A DNA stretch of 49,552 nucleotides from Mesorhizobium plurifarium. Lineage in GTDB: Bacteria > Pseudomonadota > Alphaproteobacteria > Rhizobiales > Rhizobiaceae. Below are positions 1 to 9,364 of this stretch, piece after piece. Location of the stretch: NCBI GenBank assembly GCA_000824785.1, contig CCNB01000009.1, positions 10,008 to 59,559 of the forward strand, given 5' to 3'. The first letter of the stretch is position 1; each line of letters starts with the position of its first letter. The position numbers and the translations under genes are program-made. Under the pieces are notes generated by a model. It was not told where the DNA came from. It ran no database searches and saw nothing but the letters and a program-made list of their open reading frames with translations.

Positions 1-150
1 CCCGAGGATCCATTCCGTTACCTGTGAGTGTTGCAGCGGTTCAGAATGAGTACGGTTCTGCTCCGCCTTTATCCCTCGCGCAACGTCGCGGAATGGATCC
101 CAGGGTCTCCGCGACGCCGCTTCGCGGCTGCTCCGCCCAGGGATGACGAG
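1..150. repeat. Dispersed palindromic intergenic repeat, copy 1 (left end cut by window)
   Basis: This noncoding stretch resembles the element at 35728-35929. Both contain a GGATCCAT.CCGT segment, a GCAGCGGT.CAGAA segment, then ATCCCAGGGTCT, a GC-rich stretch, CTCCGCCC and a GGATGACGA end. Inside this copy GGATCCATTCCG near 7-18 is answered by CGGAATGGATCC near 90-101, so it can fold on itself. The left outer arm lies beyond the window edge. Open frames across it are short, arginine-rich and look like translated repeat rather than protein. It is probably a member of a dispersed intergenic palindrome family; I do not know a name for it. Confidence 0.6.
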
Positions 151-253
151 GTTGGAAGGCCTTAGCCAATCCCCAGCGTTTGCGCCGATTCACTGAAATG
201 AGGTGAGCAATCGCCGAAATTCCCACGAACCGCCCTTGACGCGCCGCCGTTTG

Positions 254-290
254 TGATATTTGTTTTTGTATAAGACAAAAACAAATATCA
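254..290. promoter_or_regulatory. Perfect 16-bp inverted repeat, candidate operator of the first sugar operon
   Basis: The arms TGATATTTGTTTTTGT (254-269) and its exact complement (275-290) flank a 5-nt centre, ATAAG. The repeat ends 12 nt before the GTG start of the first gene and contains TATAAG (269-274), a plausible -10 box; no convincing -35 box is seen at normal spacing. An AT-rich perfect palindrome over a promoter is typical of a repressor site. The ROK regulator at 7968-9230 or an unlinked LacI-type protein could bind it. A transcription terminator is less likely because it precedes the coding region directly. Confidence 0.6.
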
Positions 291-302
291 GGGAGCGAGT
301 CT

Positions 303-1382
303 GTGCCCGTCAAGAAAGACGCCCGTTGTCTGCGCATCGGTATTCTCGGTTGCGGACCAATATCCCAGTTCGCGCATCTGGAATCGGCGCAGAAGGGGAG
401 GAACGTCGTCCTCCAGGCCGTATGCGACGCCGATGTCGATCTGGCACGCCGCTTCGGCTCCTTCTACGACGCGATCAGCATCTACGACGACTATGACCGC
501 ATGCTCGCCGATCCCGAGGTCGAGGCGGTCGTCATCGGCATTTCCGATGCCTTCCACGTTCCGGCGGCAATCAAGGCTCTTTCGGCCGGCAAGCATGTTC
601 TCTGCGAAAAGCCGATCGCCATGTCGGTCGAGGAGGCGGAGGACCTGAAGGTCCATGTCGAGCGCACCGGCCTTGTGCTGCAGATCGGCCATATGCTGCG
701 TTTCGATCCGGGCATCCAGGCGGCGCATGAGTTCGTCACCGAGGAGATGGGCTCGCTGCTGGCGCTGAAGGCCTGGTACTGCGATTCCACTCATCGCTAC
801 ACCATGACCGATGCCGTGCAGCCGGTGCCGAGGAACGGCGCCAAGGCATTGAAGCCGGCCGGGGACCAGAAAGCCGACCGCCAGCGCTATTTCATGCTGG
901 CGCATGGCAGTCATCTCGTCGATCTCGCGCGTTATCTGGCCGGACCGATCAAGTCGGTCCAGGCGCGTCTGCTCGAACGCTTCGGCGCCCATTGCTGGTT
1001 CGTCGACACGGAATTCGAAAACGGCGCGCTCGGCCATCTCGATCTGACGCTGCCGATCCGGATGGACTGGCACGAAGGCTTCCAGCTCTATGGCGAGAAC
1101 GGCAGCGCCGTCGGCAAGATTTTCAATCCCTGGTACTATAAGTCGAGCGAGGTCGACATTTTTCGCGAGAGCAGCGCCTCCTCCGAGCGCGTGCTCGGCG
1201 CCGACGGCCATTTCTACCGCCGCCAGCTCGAAGGCTTTGCCGACGTCGTGCTCACCGGCCTGCCGATGAACGGCGCTTCGATCGAGGATGGCGTCGCTTC
1301 CGTCCGCGCCATGGTGGCGATCGGCCAATCGGTCCGCAGCGGCAAGCCGGTCGATCTGGCGGACGCTTCGGGGCCGGTCTGA
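303..1382 (+). CDS. Gfo/Idh/MocA family oxidoreductase
   Basis: A 359-residue NAD(P)-dependent dehydrogenase of the Gfo/Idh/MocA family, which oxidises or reduces hydroxyls on sugars, inositols and derivatives in the cytoplasm. The N-terminal Rossmann motif GCGPIS begins at residue 16 and the family EKP motif is at 102-104; a GSHLVDLARYL segment near residue 200 fits the catalytic-histidine region. Length is normal. The start is GTG with an AGGGAG ribosome site just upstream. It opens operon A, and its stop overlaps the next start by one base (TGATG). The substrate cannot be read from the sequence; the neighbours (sugar importer, isomerase, ROK kinase) point to a sugar, polyol or glycoside. 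Confidence 0.85.
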   Translation: MPVKKDARCLRIGILGCGPISQFAHLESAQKGRNVVLQAVCDADVDLARRFGSFYDAISIYDDYDRMLADPEVEAVVIGISDAFHVPAAIKALSAGKHVLCEKPIAMSVEEAEDLKVHVERTGLVLQIGHMLRFDPGIQAAHEFVTEEMGSLLALKAWYCDSTHRYTMTDAVQPVPRNGAKALKPAGDQKADRQRYFMLAHGSHLVDLARYLAGPIKSVQARLLERFGAHCWFVDTEFENGALGHLDLTLPIRMDWHEGFQLYGENGSAVGKIFNPWYYKSSEVDIFRESSASSERVLGADGHFYRRQLEGFADVVLTGLPMNGASIEDGVASVRAMVAIGQSVRSGKPVDLADASGPV

Positions 1383-2209
1383 TGTATCCCGCGATCTTTG
1401 CCCGGACCTATCCGCTCGGCTCCGTCGGCCAGCTGCTCTCGGCGATCGCGCGGGATGGCTACGAAGGCATGCAGTTCAACCTGTCATGCCTCGGACTGGC
1501 CAGCCTTCCCGACACTATCCCTACCGGTGACCTGACGGCCTTCGCCGAAGCCGCCCGCGAGCGGGGCCTGGCGATCGCCGGCCTTTCCGGCACCTACAAC
1601 ATGGCTCACCCGGACGGGGCCTTGCGCCGAGCCGCCCGCGCCCGCTTCGCCAATGTCGTGGCCGCCGCGCCGCTGCTTGGCGCGCCGATCGTGACGCTGT
1701 GCACCGGCTCGCGCAACGCCGACGACATGTGGGCAGCCCACCCCGGCAACGCCTCGGCGGACGCCTGGGCCGACATGCGCGCCGAGCTCGAGGCGGCGCT
1801 CGAGCTTGCCGAGAGGCACGACGTCAGGCTCGGCATTGAGCCCGAGCCCGGCAACGTGGTCGCCGATGCGGTTCTCGCGCGCCGCATCCTCGACGAGGTC
1901 AGAAATCCGCGCCTCGGCATCATCCTCGATGCCGCCAATCTCGTCGGCGACAGGCTGAGCGACCAGGCCCGGGTCATGGAAGAGGCGGTCGACCTGCTCG
2001 GCGAGAACATCATCCTGGCTCACGCCAAGGACATCGACCGCGCCGGCAAGGTTGTCGCCACCGGCGCCGGCGCCGTCGACCTGCACCGTTTCCTGCGGCT
2101 CTTACGCTCCTGCGGCTACGGCCAGGCGGTCGTCGCGCATGGCTTCGAGCACAAGGATACGGCCGCGTCGGGCGCGGCCTTGCGCGCGCTTCTTGAGGAC
2201 GTGTCGTGA
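1382..2209 (+). CDS. Sugar phosphate isomerase/epimerase family protein (xylose-isomerase-like TIM barrel)
   Basis: A 275-residue protein of the AP-endonuclease-2/xylose-isomerase-like TIM-barrel family, which includes metal-dependent sugar isomerases, epimerases and beta-eliminating 3-keto-sugar enzymes. Likely metal ligands occur in family order: Glu in GIEPEPGN (about residue 152), Asp in IILDAANL (about 182), His in LAHAKD (about 214) and a Glu near the C-terminus in FEHKD. The ATG overlaps the preceding stop by one base and the next gene overlaps its end by four, so it is part of a tightly coupled operon. Together with the upstream dehydrogenase it could act on a keto-sugar; the exact reaction is unknown. 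Confidence 0.8.
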   Translation: MYPAIFARTYPLGSVGQLLSAIARDGYEGMQFNLSCLGLASLPDTIPTGDLTAFAEAARERGLAIAGLSGTYNMAHPDGALRRAARARFANVVAAAPLLGAPIVTLCTGSRNADDMWAAHPGNASADAWADMRAELEAALELAERHDVRLGIEPEPGNVVADAVLARRILDEVRNPRLGIILDAANLVGDRLSDQARVMEEAVDLLGENIILAHAKDIDRAGKVVATGAGAVDLHRFLRLLRSCGYGQAVVAHGFEHKDTAASGAALRALLEDVS

Positions 2210-3024
2210 CAGCCGGCAGCTTCACCACCGCCGACGGCTGCGCGCTTGCCTTCGATGTCGAGGGTAAAGGGCAGCCGGTGCTGTGGCAGCACGGGCTCGG
2301 CGCGCCCCTCGACCAGCCGGTCGAAGTGTTCCCCGAAACCACCGGCCTGCAACGCATCACGCTGATGTGCCGGGGTCACGGCGCCTCCGCGCTTGGCGAT
2401 CCGTCGCGCCTGTCGATCGCGCAATTCGCCGACGATGCGCTGGCGTTGCTGGACCATCTCGGCATCGAGCAGGCCGCGGTCGGCGGCATCTCGCTTGGCG
2501 CGGCAATTTCGCTGAGGCTTGCAAGCTTTCATGCCCAGCGCGTGGCAAAGCTGGTGCTGGCGCGGCCGGCCTGGGTGGATGGACCTTCCATCGAGCGCCA
2601 GCGCGGCTATCACGTCGCGGCGCAATACCTCGAAAAATACGGCGTCGATGAAGGCACCGAGCGTTTTCGCGCCGCGCCTGAGTTCCTCGAGGTCAAGGCG
2701 GCCTCGCCCGACAATGCGGCCTCGCTCATCGGTTTCTTCAGGCGCCCGCGGCCTGATACCACGATCGCGCTCCTGTCGCGCATTCCGCTCAATTGGCCCG
2801 GCGTGAGCCGCGCCCAGATCGAGGCGATCCGGCAGCCGGCGCTCGTCATCGGCAACGACCAGGACTACGTCCATCCGCTGGCCTATGCGCGCGAGCTGGT
2901 CCGGCTCATCCCGGGCGCCCGGCTGGTCGAGATCACGTCGAAGACGATCGACCGCGCGGCCTATGTCGCCGAGTTCCGGAACGCCTTGGCGGGCTTCCTT
3001 CCGGGCAGGGGAGGCGACCGATGA
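2206..3024 (+). CDS. Alpha/beta-hydrolase fold protein lacking an obvious catalytic histidine
   Basis: A 272-residue alpha/beta-hydrolase fold protein. Visible features are the HG turn after strand 3 (QHGLG), the nucleophile elbow GISLG with Ser96, and an acid-turn-like NDQDYVHP segment in the C-terminal third. The canonical histidine loop should follow the segment IPGARLVEI, but the sequence there reads TSKTIDRAAYVAEF and has no histidine. The protein may be a hydrolase with a displaced catalytic residue, or a non-hydrolytic lyase or binding protein. It starts with GTG in a four-base GTGA overlap with the isomerase gene, so it is co-translated with sugar enzymes. Lactonase or esterase action on an oxidised sugar is one possibility, not shown. 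Confidence 0.75.
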   Translation: MTAGSFTTADGCALAFDVEGKGQPVLWQHGLGAPLDQPVEVFPETTGLQRITLMCRGHGASALGDPSRLSIAQFADDALALLDHLGIEQAAVGGISLGAAISLRLASFHAQRVAKLVLARPAWVDGPSIERQRGYHVAAQYLEKYGVDEGTERFRAAPEFLEVKAASPDNAASLIGFFRRPRPDTTIALLSRIPLNWPGVSRAQIEAIRQPALVIGNDQDYVHPLAYARELVRLIPGARLVEITSKTIDRAAYVAEFRNALAGFLPGRGGDR

Positions 3025-3976
3025 CGCGCGCCTCGATCCGCTCGATCCTGGTCGTCGATGTCGGCGGCACCTCGGTCAAATGCGGCATGATCGTCGACCG
3101 TGTTCCGCAGGCCGGCGAGCGGCTCTTCCCGTCCTCCTCGCTGCGCAACGCCGATCCCGTCGGCAGCTTCGCCGGGCTCGTCAGGGAGTTCTGTGCCGAG
3201 GCGGGCCTTACCCCCGACCTGATGGTCTCGACCGTTCCAGGCTTCATCGATACCGACGGCGACTGCGTGCTCTTCGCCGGCAATGTGCCCGAGCTCAACG
3301 GCCATCGTCTGGCGAGCGAACTCGGCGCGCTGCTTGGCTTCCCCGTCATCATCGAACGCGACTCCGTGCTGGTGCTTGCGGGCGAGGCAATCGCGGGTGC
3401 TGCGAAAGGCGCCGACAGCGTGCTCGGCCTGTTTTTCGGCACAGGCGTCGGCGGCGCCTTCCTGCAGGGCGGCGAAGCCTTTCGCGGCGGCGGCTGGGCG
3501 CTGGAAATCGGCCACATGCCGTTCGGCAATGAGGGCAGGACGCTGGAAGGACTGCGTACCGACTGCCTGGAAACCTATGTTTCCGGCCGCGCTCTGGAAG
3601 TGATCGCCGCCCGGCACGGCGTTCCGGTCACCGAGGTCTTTGTCCAGTCCCGGCGCATCCCTGAGCTCAGCGCGGATGTCGACCGGTTCGTGCGCGATCA
3701 AGCGCTCGCCGTCGGCACGGCGGTGGCGCTGTTTTCCCCGGCCACCATCGTGCTCGGGGGAGGGGTCTGCGCGATCGAAGCATTCCCACGCCGGCAGTTG
3801 GAGGAACTGGTGGCGCTGCGCGCGCCCTTCGCCGAGACGGGCCGCCCGATGGATCTGCGCTGGGCCGGGCTCGGCTGGCGCGCCGTCCTCTACGGCGGTC
3901 TCAAGGCCGCCGACGACTATGCCGCGGCGCGATCGATGCCGGCATCCGAAGCCAAGCAAGAACGGGAGTCCCTGCC

Positions 3977-3980
<4 letters not shown>
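3021..3980 (+). CDS. ROK family sugar kinase
   Basis: A 319-residue ROK-family protein expected to phosphorylate a hexose or amino-hexose with ATP in the cytoplasm. The phosphate-binding motif VDVGGTSVKCG lies near the N-terminus, FGTGVGGAF near residue 140, and EIGH ends at His165. The ROK zinc motif CxCGxxGC is degenerate: the segment after EIGH reads GRTLEGLRTDCLE and keeps only the last cysteine, so zinc binding is doubtful. The chosen ATG overlaps the preceding stop by four bases; the frame is open further upstream but that part lies inside the previous gene. The next gene, an ATPase, again overlaps by four bases. There is no helix-turn-helix, so it is an enzyme rather than a regulator. 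Confidence 0.82.
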
Positions 3981-4717
<737 letters not shown>

Positions 4718-4736
4718 GGCAACAGGGGAGGATGAG

Positions 4737-5741
4737 ATGAACAAGTCTCCGGACGCAAGCAACCTTGATTCGGTCTTCAGCCTGTCGGAACGCAGCAAGC
4801 TCGGCGAGATGCTGCGCAGCCAGGAATTCTGGATCGTCGTCGCGGTGCTGATCATCGGCGCCGTGGTCGGCATGATCGCGCCGCGCTTCCTCACCAGCGC
4901 CAACATGGCCAACATCCTGCAGAATTTCTGCTTCACGGCGCTGATGGCGATCGGCATGACGCCGGTGATCATGACAGGCGGCATCGACATCTCGGTCGGT
5001 TCCACGCTTGGCCTGACCGGCGTGCTGCTCGGCCTGTTCTGCGCCAGCGGCTATCCCTTCGCCGTCGTCGTGCTGTTCGTGCTTCTCGTCGGCACGTTCG
5101 TCGGCATCGTCAACGGCGCGCTGGTCTCATACCTGAAGCTGCCGCCCTTCATCGTCACGCTCGGCATGATGAGCCTGGTGCGCTCGCAGACGCTGGTCGT
5201 CACCAACAACCAGGTGGTCTACGATTTCGGCAAGGCGGGCGACACGCTGCTGGCGCTGGGCAGCGGCTCCTTCCTCGGCGTGCCGAATGTGCTGTGGGCC
5301 GTGATCGTCTCGGCCGTCGTCATGCAGTGGCTCCTGTCGATGACCAAATGGGGCCGCTACGTGCGCGCCATCGGGGGCAATGAAAACGCCGCGCGTCTCT
5401 CCGGCATTCCGGTCGATCGCATCAAGGTTTCGACCTATGCGCTGCTCGGCGCCATGACCGGCATGACCGCCATCTTCCTCGTCGGCTGGATGGGCGCCGC
5501 CACCAACGCGCTCGGCCAGGGCCAGGAGCTTCAGGTCATCGCCGCGACCGTCATCGGCGGCGCCAACCTGCTCGGCGGCTTCGGCACGTCCTTCGGCGCC
5601 GTCATCGGCTCGGTGCTGATCGAAGTGATCCGCAACGCCCTGCTGCTCGCCGGCGTGAATCCGTTCTGGCAGGGCACCTTCGTCGGCCTCTTCATCCTGT
5701 TCGCGGTACTGCTTGAACGGTTCCGCTCCACCCGCGCCTAG
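4737..5741 (+). CDS. CUT2 sugar ABC transporter permease
   Basis: A 334-residue inner-membrane permease of the RbsC/FrcC family. After about 35 polar N-terminal residues it has roughly eight to ten hydrophobic segments. The family signature segment GGIDISVGS lies near residue 80 and the EAA-like cytoplasmic loop GGNENAARLSGIPV near 210. It presumably forms a homodimer with the single-cassette ATPase encoded just upstream and receives substrate from the binding protein downstream. The ATG is preceded by GGGGAGGATGAG. Substrate is unknown. A stem-loop follows the gene and precedes the binding-protein gene. Confidence 0.9.
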   Translation: MNKSPDASNLDSVFSLSERSKLGEMLRSQEFWIVVAVLIIGAVVGMIAPRFLTSANMANILQNFCFTALMAIGMTPVIMTGGIDISVGSTLGLTGVLLGLFCASGYPFAVVVLFVLLVGTFVGIVNGALVSYLKLPPFIVTLGMMSLVRSQTLVVTNNQVVYDFGKAGDTLLALGSGSFLGVPNVLWAVIVSAVVMQWLLSMTKWGRYVRAIGGNENAARLSGIPVDRIKVSTYALLGAMTGMTAIFLVGWMGAATNALGQGQELQVIAATVIGGANLLGGFGTSFGAVIGSVLIEVIRNALLLAGVNPFWQGTFVGLFILFAVLLERFRSTRA

Positions 5742-5746
5742 CACCG

Positions 5747-5795
5747 TCCCGGACAGACCGAGCCCATGCGCCCGGTCCGCAGATCATGTCCGGGA
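5747..5795 (+). other. Intergenic stem-loop between permease and binding-protein genes
   Basis: TCCCGGACA (5747-5755) is exactly complementary to TGTCCGGGA (5787-5795), and directly inside it GACCG (5756-5760) pairs with CGGTC (5773-5777). There is no T-run, so it is not an intrinsic terminator. In transporter operons such mRNA hairpins often give the binding-protein transcript a different stability from the membrane-protein part. That role here is inference. Confidence 0.5.
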
Positions 5796-5846
5796 GGGAT
5801 CGCGCAATTCGTGCAGACGACACATCAAAAGAGAGGAGAAAACATC

Positions 5847-6857
5847 ATGACAGGCATCATCAACAGACTGACGTTGCGGCTGGCCGCGACCGCGATCGCG
5901 GCGGCGCTCGCCGCCGGCACGACAGCCGTGCCGGCTTCGGCCGAGACCTATGCGGTGATCGTCAAGACGGTGAATGACGTCTTCAGCGCCCCGGTCAAGG
6001 AGGGCTGCGAAAAGGCCGCCAAGGACCTCGGCGTCGAATGCTACTACATCGGCCCGTCGGAGGTGAACGAGGCCCAGCAGCTCCAGGTCATCAACGACGT
6101 GCTGACCAAGGGCGTCGACGGCATCGCGGTCTCCGCGACCAATCCGAAGTCCGTGGCCCGGCTGCTGGAAAAGGCCAAGGCCGCCGGAATCCCTATCGTG
6201 ACCTTCGACGGCGATCTGCTGCAGGAAGACGCCGGCCTGCGCTCGACCTTCATCGGCACCGACAACTACAATTTCGGGGTCGAGCTGGCGAAGAAGGTCG
6301 TCGAATACAAGCCGAAGGGCGGTACGGTCTGCATCCAGACTGGCACGGCCGGCTCGCTCAATCTCGACCTGCGTGTCCAGGGCATTCGCGATACGCTGGC
6401 CAATGTCTCCAAGGACAAGCCGGTGAAGCGTCTTGCCGGCGAGAACGGCTGGACCGAGGTCGACGGCTGCCCGATCTACAACAATGACAACATCAGCCTC
6501 GCCGCCCAGCAGATGAACGACGTGCTGGTGGCCAATCCCAAGCTCGACGCCTTCGTCGCCGTCGGCGGCTGGGCGCAATACGCGCCGTCGGCCTACCGCC
6601 AGGCGGTCGGGCGCGTGAAGGACCGCGTCGATTCCAAGGACCTCGTCATTTCCTTCGGCGACGCCTTCGCGCCGCAGCTGCCGCTGCTCAAGGATGGGCT
6701 TGCCCACTACCTCGTCGGCCAGAGCCCGTACAATATGGGTTACAAGTCGATCGAGGCCCTGCATGACCTGAAGCAGGGCAAGACGGTGCCGCCCTATATC
6801 GACACCGGCTTCGTCAAGTGCACGCCCGACATGGCCGATACCTGCGGCAAGAACTGA
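5847..6857 (+). CDS. Sugar ABC transporter periplasmic substrate-binding protein (RbsB/FrcB-like)
   Basis: A 336-residue type-I periplasmic binding protein. The first 30 or so residues form a classical Sec signal (basic start, hydrophobic core, VPASA cleavage site before ETYAV). The mature part shows the repeated Rossmann-like pattern of ribose-type binding proteins, with GVDGIAVSATNP near residue 90 and IPIVTFDGD near 115. The ATG is chosen because a GAGAGGAGAA ribosome site precedes it and the signal peptide starts there; the frame is open 81 nt further upstream without a ribosome site. It ends the importer set of operon A and is followed by a hairpin with a T-run, then another dehydrogenase gene. 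Confidence 0.9.
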   Translation: MTGIINRLTLRLAATAIAAALAAGTTAVPASAETYAVIVKTVNDVFSAPVKEGCEKAAKDLGVECYYIGPSEVNEAQQLQVINDVLTKGVDGIAVSATNPKSVARLLEKAKAAGIPIVTFDGDLLQEDAGLRSTFIGTDNYNFGVELAKKVVEYKPKGGTVCIQTGTAGSLNLDLRVQGIRDTLANVSKDKPVKRLAGENGWTEVDGCPIYNNDNISLAAQQMNDVLVANPKLDAFVAVGGWAQYAPSAYRQAVGRVKDRVDSKDLVISFGDAFAPQLPLLKDGLAHYLVGQSPYNMGYKSIEALHDLKQGKTVPPYIDTGFVKCTPDMADTCGKN

Positions 6858-6866
6858 TCTTCAAAC

Positions 6867-6896
6867 GGGCCGGCGGGAATTCCCGCCAGCCCTTTT
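6867..6896 (+). terminator. Hairpin with T-run after the binding-protein gene
   Basis: GGGC-C-GGCGGG (6867-6877) pairs with CCCGCC-A-GCCC (6882-6892) around AATT, with one mismatch, and is followed by TTTT. It lies 10 nt after the binding-protein stop and 14 nt before the next gene. It may be a partial terminator that lowers expression of the downstream dehydrogenase relative to the transporter. Confidence 0.6.
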
Positions 6897-6909
6897 CCAG
6901 GATAGCGCA

Positions 6910-7971
6910 GTGAAAAAGCTCAAGGTCGCCGTGCTCGGCACCGGAATGATCGTGCGGCGCGCCCATCTGCCCGCATTACTTGGCGATGCCAGAGTCGACG
7001 TGGCGGCGATCTACGGCCGCAACAAAGAGACCGCCGGCGAGCTCGCCGCCGAATTCGGGATTTCGACGGTTGCCGGGACCATCGAGGAGGCGACGGGCGT
7101 CGATGGCCTCAACGCGGTGGCGGTCGCCTTGCCGAATTTCCTGCACCGCCAGGCGGCCGAAGCCGCGCTCAAAGCGCGGCTGCACATCTTGATGGAAAAG
7201 CCGATCGCGACGTCGCTCGACGACGCCCGGGCCATGGTCAATGAGGCTTCGGCAGCCGGCATCGGCTTCGCGGTCAACCTGCCTCAGCGCCACCGGCCGT
7301 CCATGCGTTTCATCAGAGATGCGATCGAGACCGGCCGCATCGGCAATGTTCAGACGGTCGAGGTGCGCATGTTGCGGCGAGCCGGCATCCCTGGTTTCGG
7401 AACCTGGTTCACCCGCAAGCAGACCGCAGGCGGTGGCGTGCTGGCGGACCTTGGTCCGCATGTCATCGACCTGGCATTGTGGCTGTCCGGGAGCGCCAGC
7501 GCGGCCGTGACCGAGTCACGGATCTGGCGCAGCTTCGGTCCCCTTGGCAAAGGGCTTGGCGATTGGAGCCCGCATCAGCCGGTCGAGGCGTCCGCAACCC
7601 AGTTCGACGTCGAGGACCGGGCCAGTGTCTCTCTGCGCTCGGACAAGGGCGTCGAGATAAGATGCGATGTGGCCTGGGCCTATCCCGGCCCCGACGAGAA
7701 CCGCGTCCGCGTCATCGGCGACAAGAGCGGGCTGGACTACTGGCCCGAAGCCAATGGCGACCAGGAGCCCTTGCGCTATTTCGACGCCGATCTGAATTCT
7801 CGATCCATGGCGGTAGCCGGCGATCATGCCGATCTGACGCCTGCTTGGAAGCAATGTGTGGCGTCCTTCATCGACGACATTGGTTCGGGGCGCCCGCTGC
7901 CGCGCGGCGACGGCGCGCTGGCCGTGCATGAGATCATCGATCGGGTCTACCAACGATCCCGCGTGAACTAA
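6910..7971 (+). CDS. Gfo/Idh/MocA family oxidoreductase (second)
   Basis: A 353-residue dehydrogenase of the same family as the first gene but clearly divergent from it. The Rossmann motif is GTGMIV near residue 10, the EKP motif lies in LMEKPIATS near residue 97, and the catalytic segment reads GGGVLADLGPHVIDLA near residue 180, with the usual Asp and His. The GTG start has AGGA about seven bases upstream. It is separated from the binding-protein gene by a hairpin and ends in a 4-nt convergent overlap with the ROK regulator. A pathway with two such enzymes could oxidise a sugar and later reduce the keto product, as in 3-keto-glycoside degradation; this is inference. Confidence 0.85.
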   Translation: MKKLKVAVLGTGMIVRRAHLPALLGDARVDVAAIYGRNKETAGELAAEFGISTVAGTIEEATGVDGLNAVAVALPNFLHRQAAEAALKARLHILMEKPIATSLDDARAMVNEASAAGIGFAVNLPQRHRPSMRFIRDAIETGRIGNVQTVEVRMLRRAGIPGFGTWFTRKQTAGGGVLADLGPHVIDLALWLSGSASAAVTESRIWRSFGPLGKGLGDWSPHQPVEASATQFDVEDRASVSLRSDKGVEIRCDVAWAYPGPDENRVRVIGDKSGLDYWPEANGDQEPLRYFDADLNSRSMAVAGDHADLTPAWKQCVASFIDDIGSGRPLPRGDGALAVHEIIDRVYQRSRVN

Positions 7972-9230
7972 CCCGCCCGTTCAGCCTGGCCGGCAAGCGC
8001 CGAGAGGCTGCCTAAGAGCTTCGTCCGGTCCTTGCCGATCATCAGAACGCTGCTGTCGGGCGCGAGCAGCGCCGAGAAGGGCAGCATGGCAGCGCCGATC
8101 GGCGAGGCTTCGGGGCCGAACTGCCCCGGCACGATTTCCGGAGCGACAATGCCGATGGCGCTGACCCGGTTGAACTGGTTCTGCACCTTTGCCAGTAGCT
8201 CGAGATGGATCGAGCGCGGCAGGATCGAGTCCAGCACGATCGCCTCGATGTCGATGACCGAGGTGATGGCGATGATCGCCTCGACCAGCGCGTTGGCGCA
8301 GTCCTCGATCCATTCGAACAGCGGTTCGCGCGCGCCGGGCGGCATGGGGTCGAGCTCGCGCACCCTGACGATCTCGATGCCGCGCGATTTCAGGTGATTG
8401 ACCAGCACATAGATCGAGGCGCGGTGCAGCAGGCTCTGGTAGCGCGCCGGCTTCGCCGCCACCGAATCCAGGCTCGACGGCGAGACCGGCAGCGGGCCGA
8501 GCGCGGCGCTGTTGCCATGCGGGCCGGTATGCACCTTGCCGCTCTGCACCAGGCCGCCGCCGACGAAGGTGTCGATCGAGATATGCATGAAATCGTGGAA
8601 GCGCGCGCCGGCGCCTTGCACGAGCTCGGCCAACGCCGCCGAGGTGGCGTCGTTCTCGATGAACACCGGAACCTTTGGCGGCGTCGCGAAGAAGGTCATG
8701 AGGTCGATCGCTTCCCAGCGATCGCCGAGGTCGTCCGGAAAACCCAGCTCCTCGCTCCAGCCGCCGAGGAAATAGGGCGAGGCGATGCCGACGCCGACGA
8801 TCGAGGCGTCGTCGAGGCCGTCGACCAGCGCCTCGAAATTGGCAAGCGAGGTGTTGCCGGCCCTGCGCACCAGATCGGGATCCGGATAGCGGTATTCGTG
8901 CGATGCGCGCGCCCGAACCTCGCCGGCGAAATCGACCAGTACGGCTTCCAGCGCGCGCCGGCCGATCTTGATGCCGACGCTGTAGATGCGCTCCGGCGCC
9001 AGCCGGTAGAGGATCGACGGCGATCCGCGTTGCCCGAACCTTTTTCCCACTTGCTTTACGAAACCGGCCTGCTCCAGGCCATCGACGATACCGGCGACGG
9101 CGGCGGGGGTGAGGTGGGCGGCGCGCGCCAGGTCCGACTTGGACGCCTCCTTCAGGCGGCGGATGGCGTCGAGCACGAAACGCTCGTTATAGTGCCGAAC
9201 CTTGACCGAATTGCTGCCTTTTCCCGACAA
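7968..9230 (-). CDS. ROK family transcriptional regulator
   Basis: A 420-residue repressor-type ROK protein (NagC/XylR-like). The N-terminal winged helix-turn-helix spans about residues 15-65 (FVLDAIRR, SKSDLARAAHLTPAAVAGIVDGLEQAGFV) and a ROK sugar-binding domain follows. That domain lacks the EIGH and cysteine motifs of ROK kinases; the equivalent place reads NSAALGPLPV, so it probably senses rather than phosphorylates. The start appears to be TTG, with GGGAG about nine bases upstream; the nearby ATG is out of frame. It lies between the two sugar operons and diverges from operon B, and is the natural candidate regulator of both through the palindromes at 254-290 and 9365-9389. Confidence 0.85.
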   Translation of the reverse strand: MSGKGSNSVKVRHYNERFVLDAIRRLKEASKSDLARAAHLTPAAVAGIVDGLEQAGFVKQVGKRFGQRGSPSILYRLAPERIYSVGIKIGRRALEAVLVDFAGEVRARASHEYRYPDPDLVRRAGNTSLANFEALVDGLDDASIVGVGIASPYFLGGWSEELGFPDDLGDRWEAIDLMTFFATPPKVPVFIENDATSAALAELVQGAGARFHDFMHISIDTFVGGGLVQSGKVHTGPHGNSAALGPLPVSPSSLDSVAAKPARYQSLLHRASIYVLVNHLKSRGIEIVRVRELDPMPPGAREPLFEWIEDCANALVEAIIAITSVIDIEAIVLDSILPRSIHLELLAKVQNQFNRVSAIGIVAPEIVPGQFGPEASPIGAAMLPFSALLAPDSSVLMIGKDRTKLLGSLSALAGQAERAG

Positions 9231-9364
9231 AACGCCATCTCCCAGGTCTTGCCGCGAGCGCGGCCGGCTCTATCCATGGTCACGGCCATAAGGCTGACGG
9301 ATCACGGCTGAGCACGGCGCGACACTGCGCGTTGCGCCCGAGGAAGTCAATTTTCCGGTTGCGG

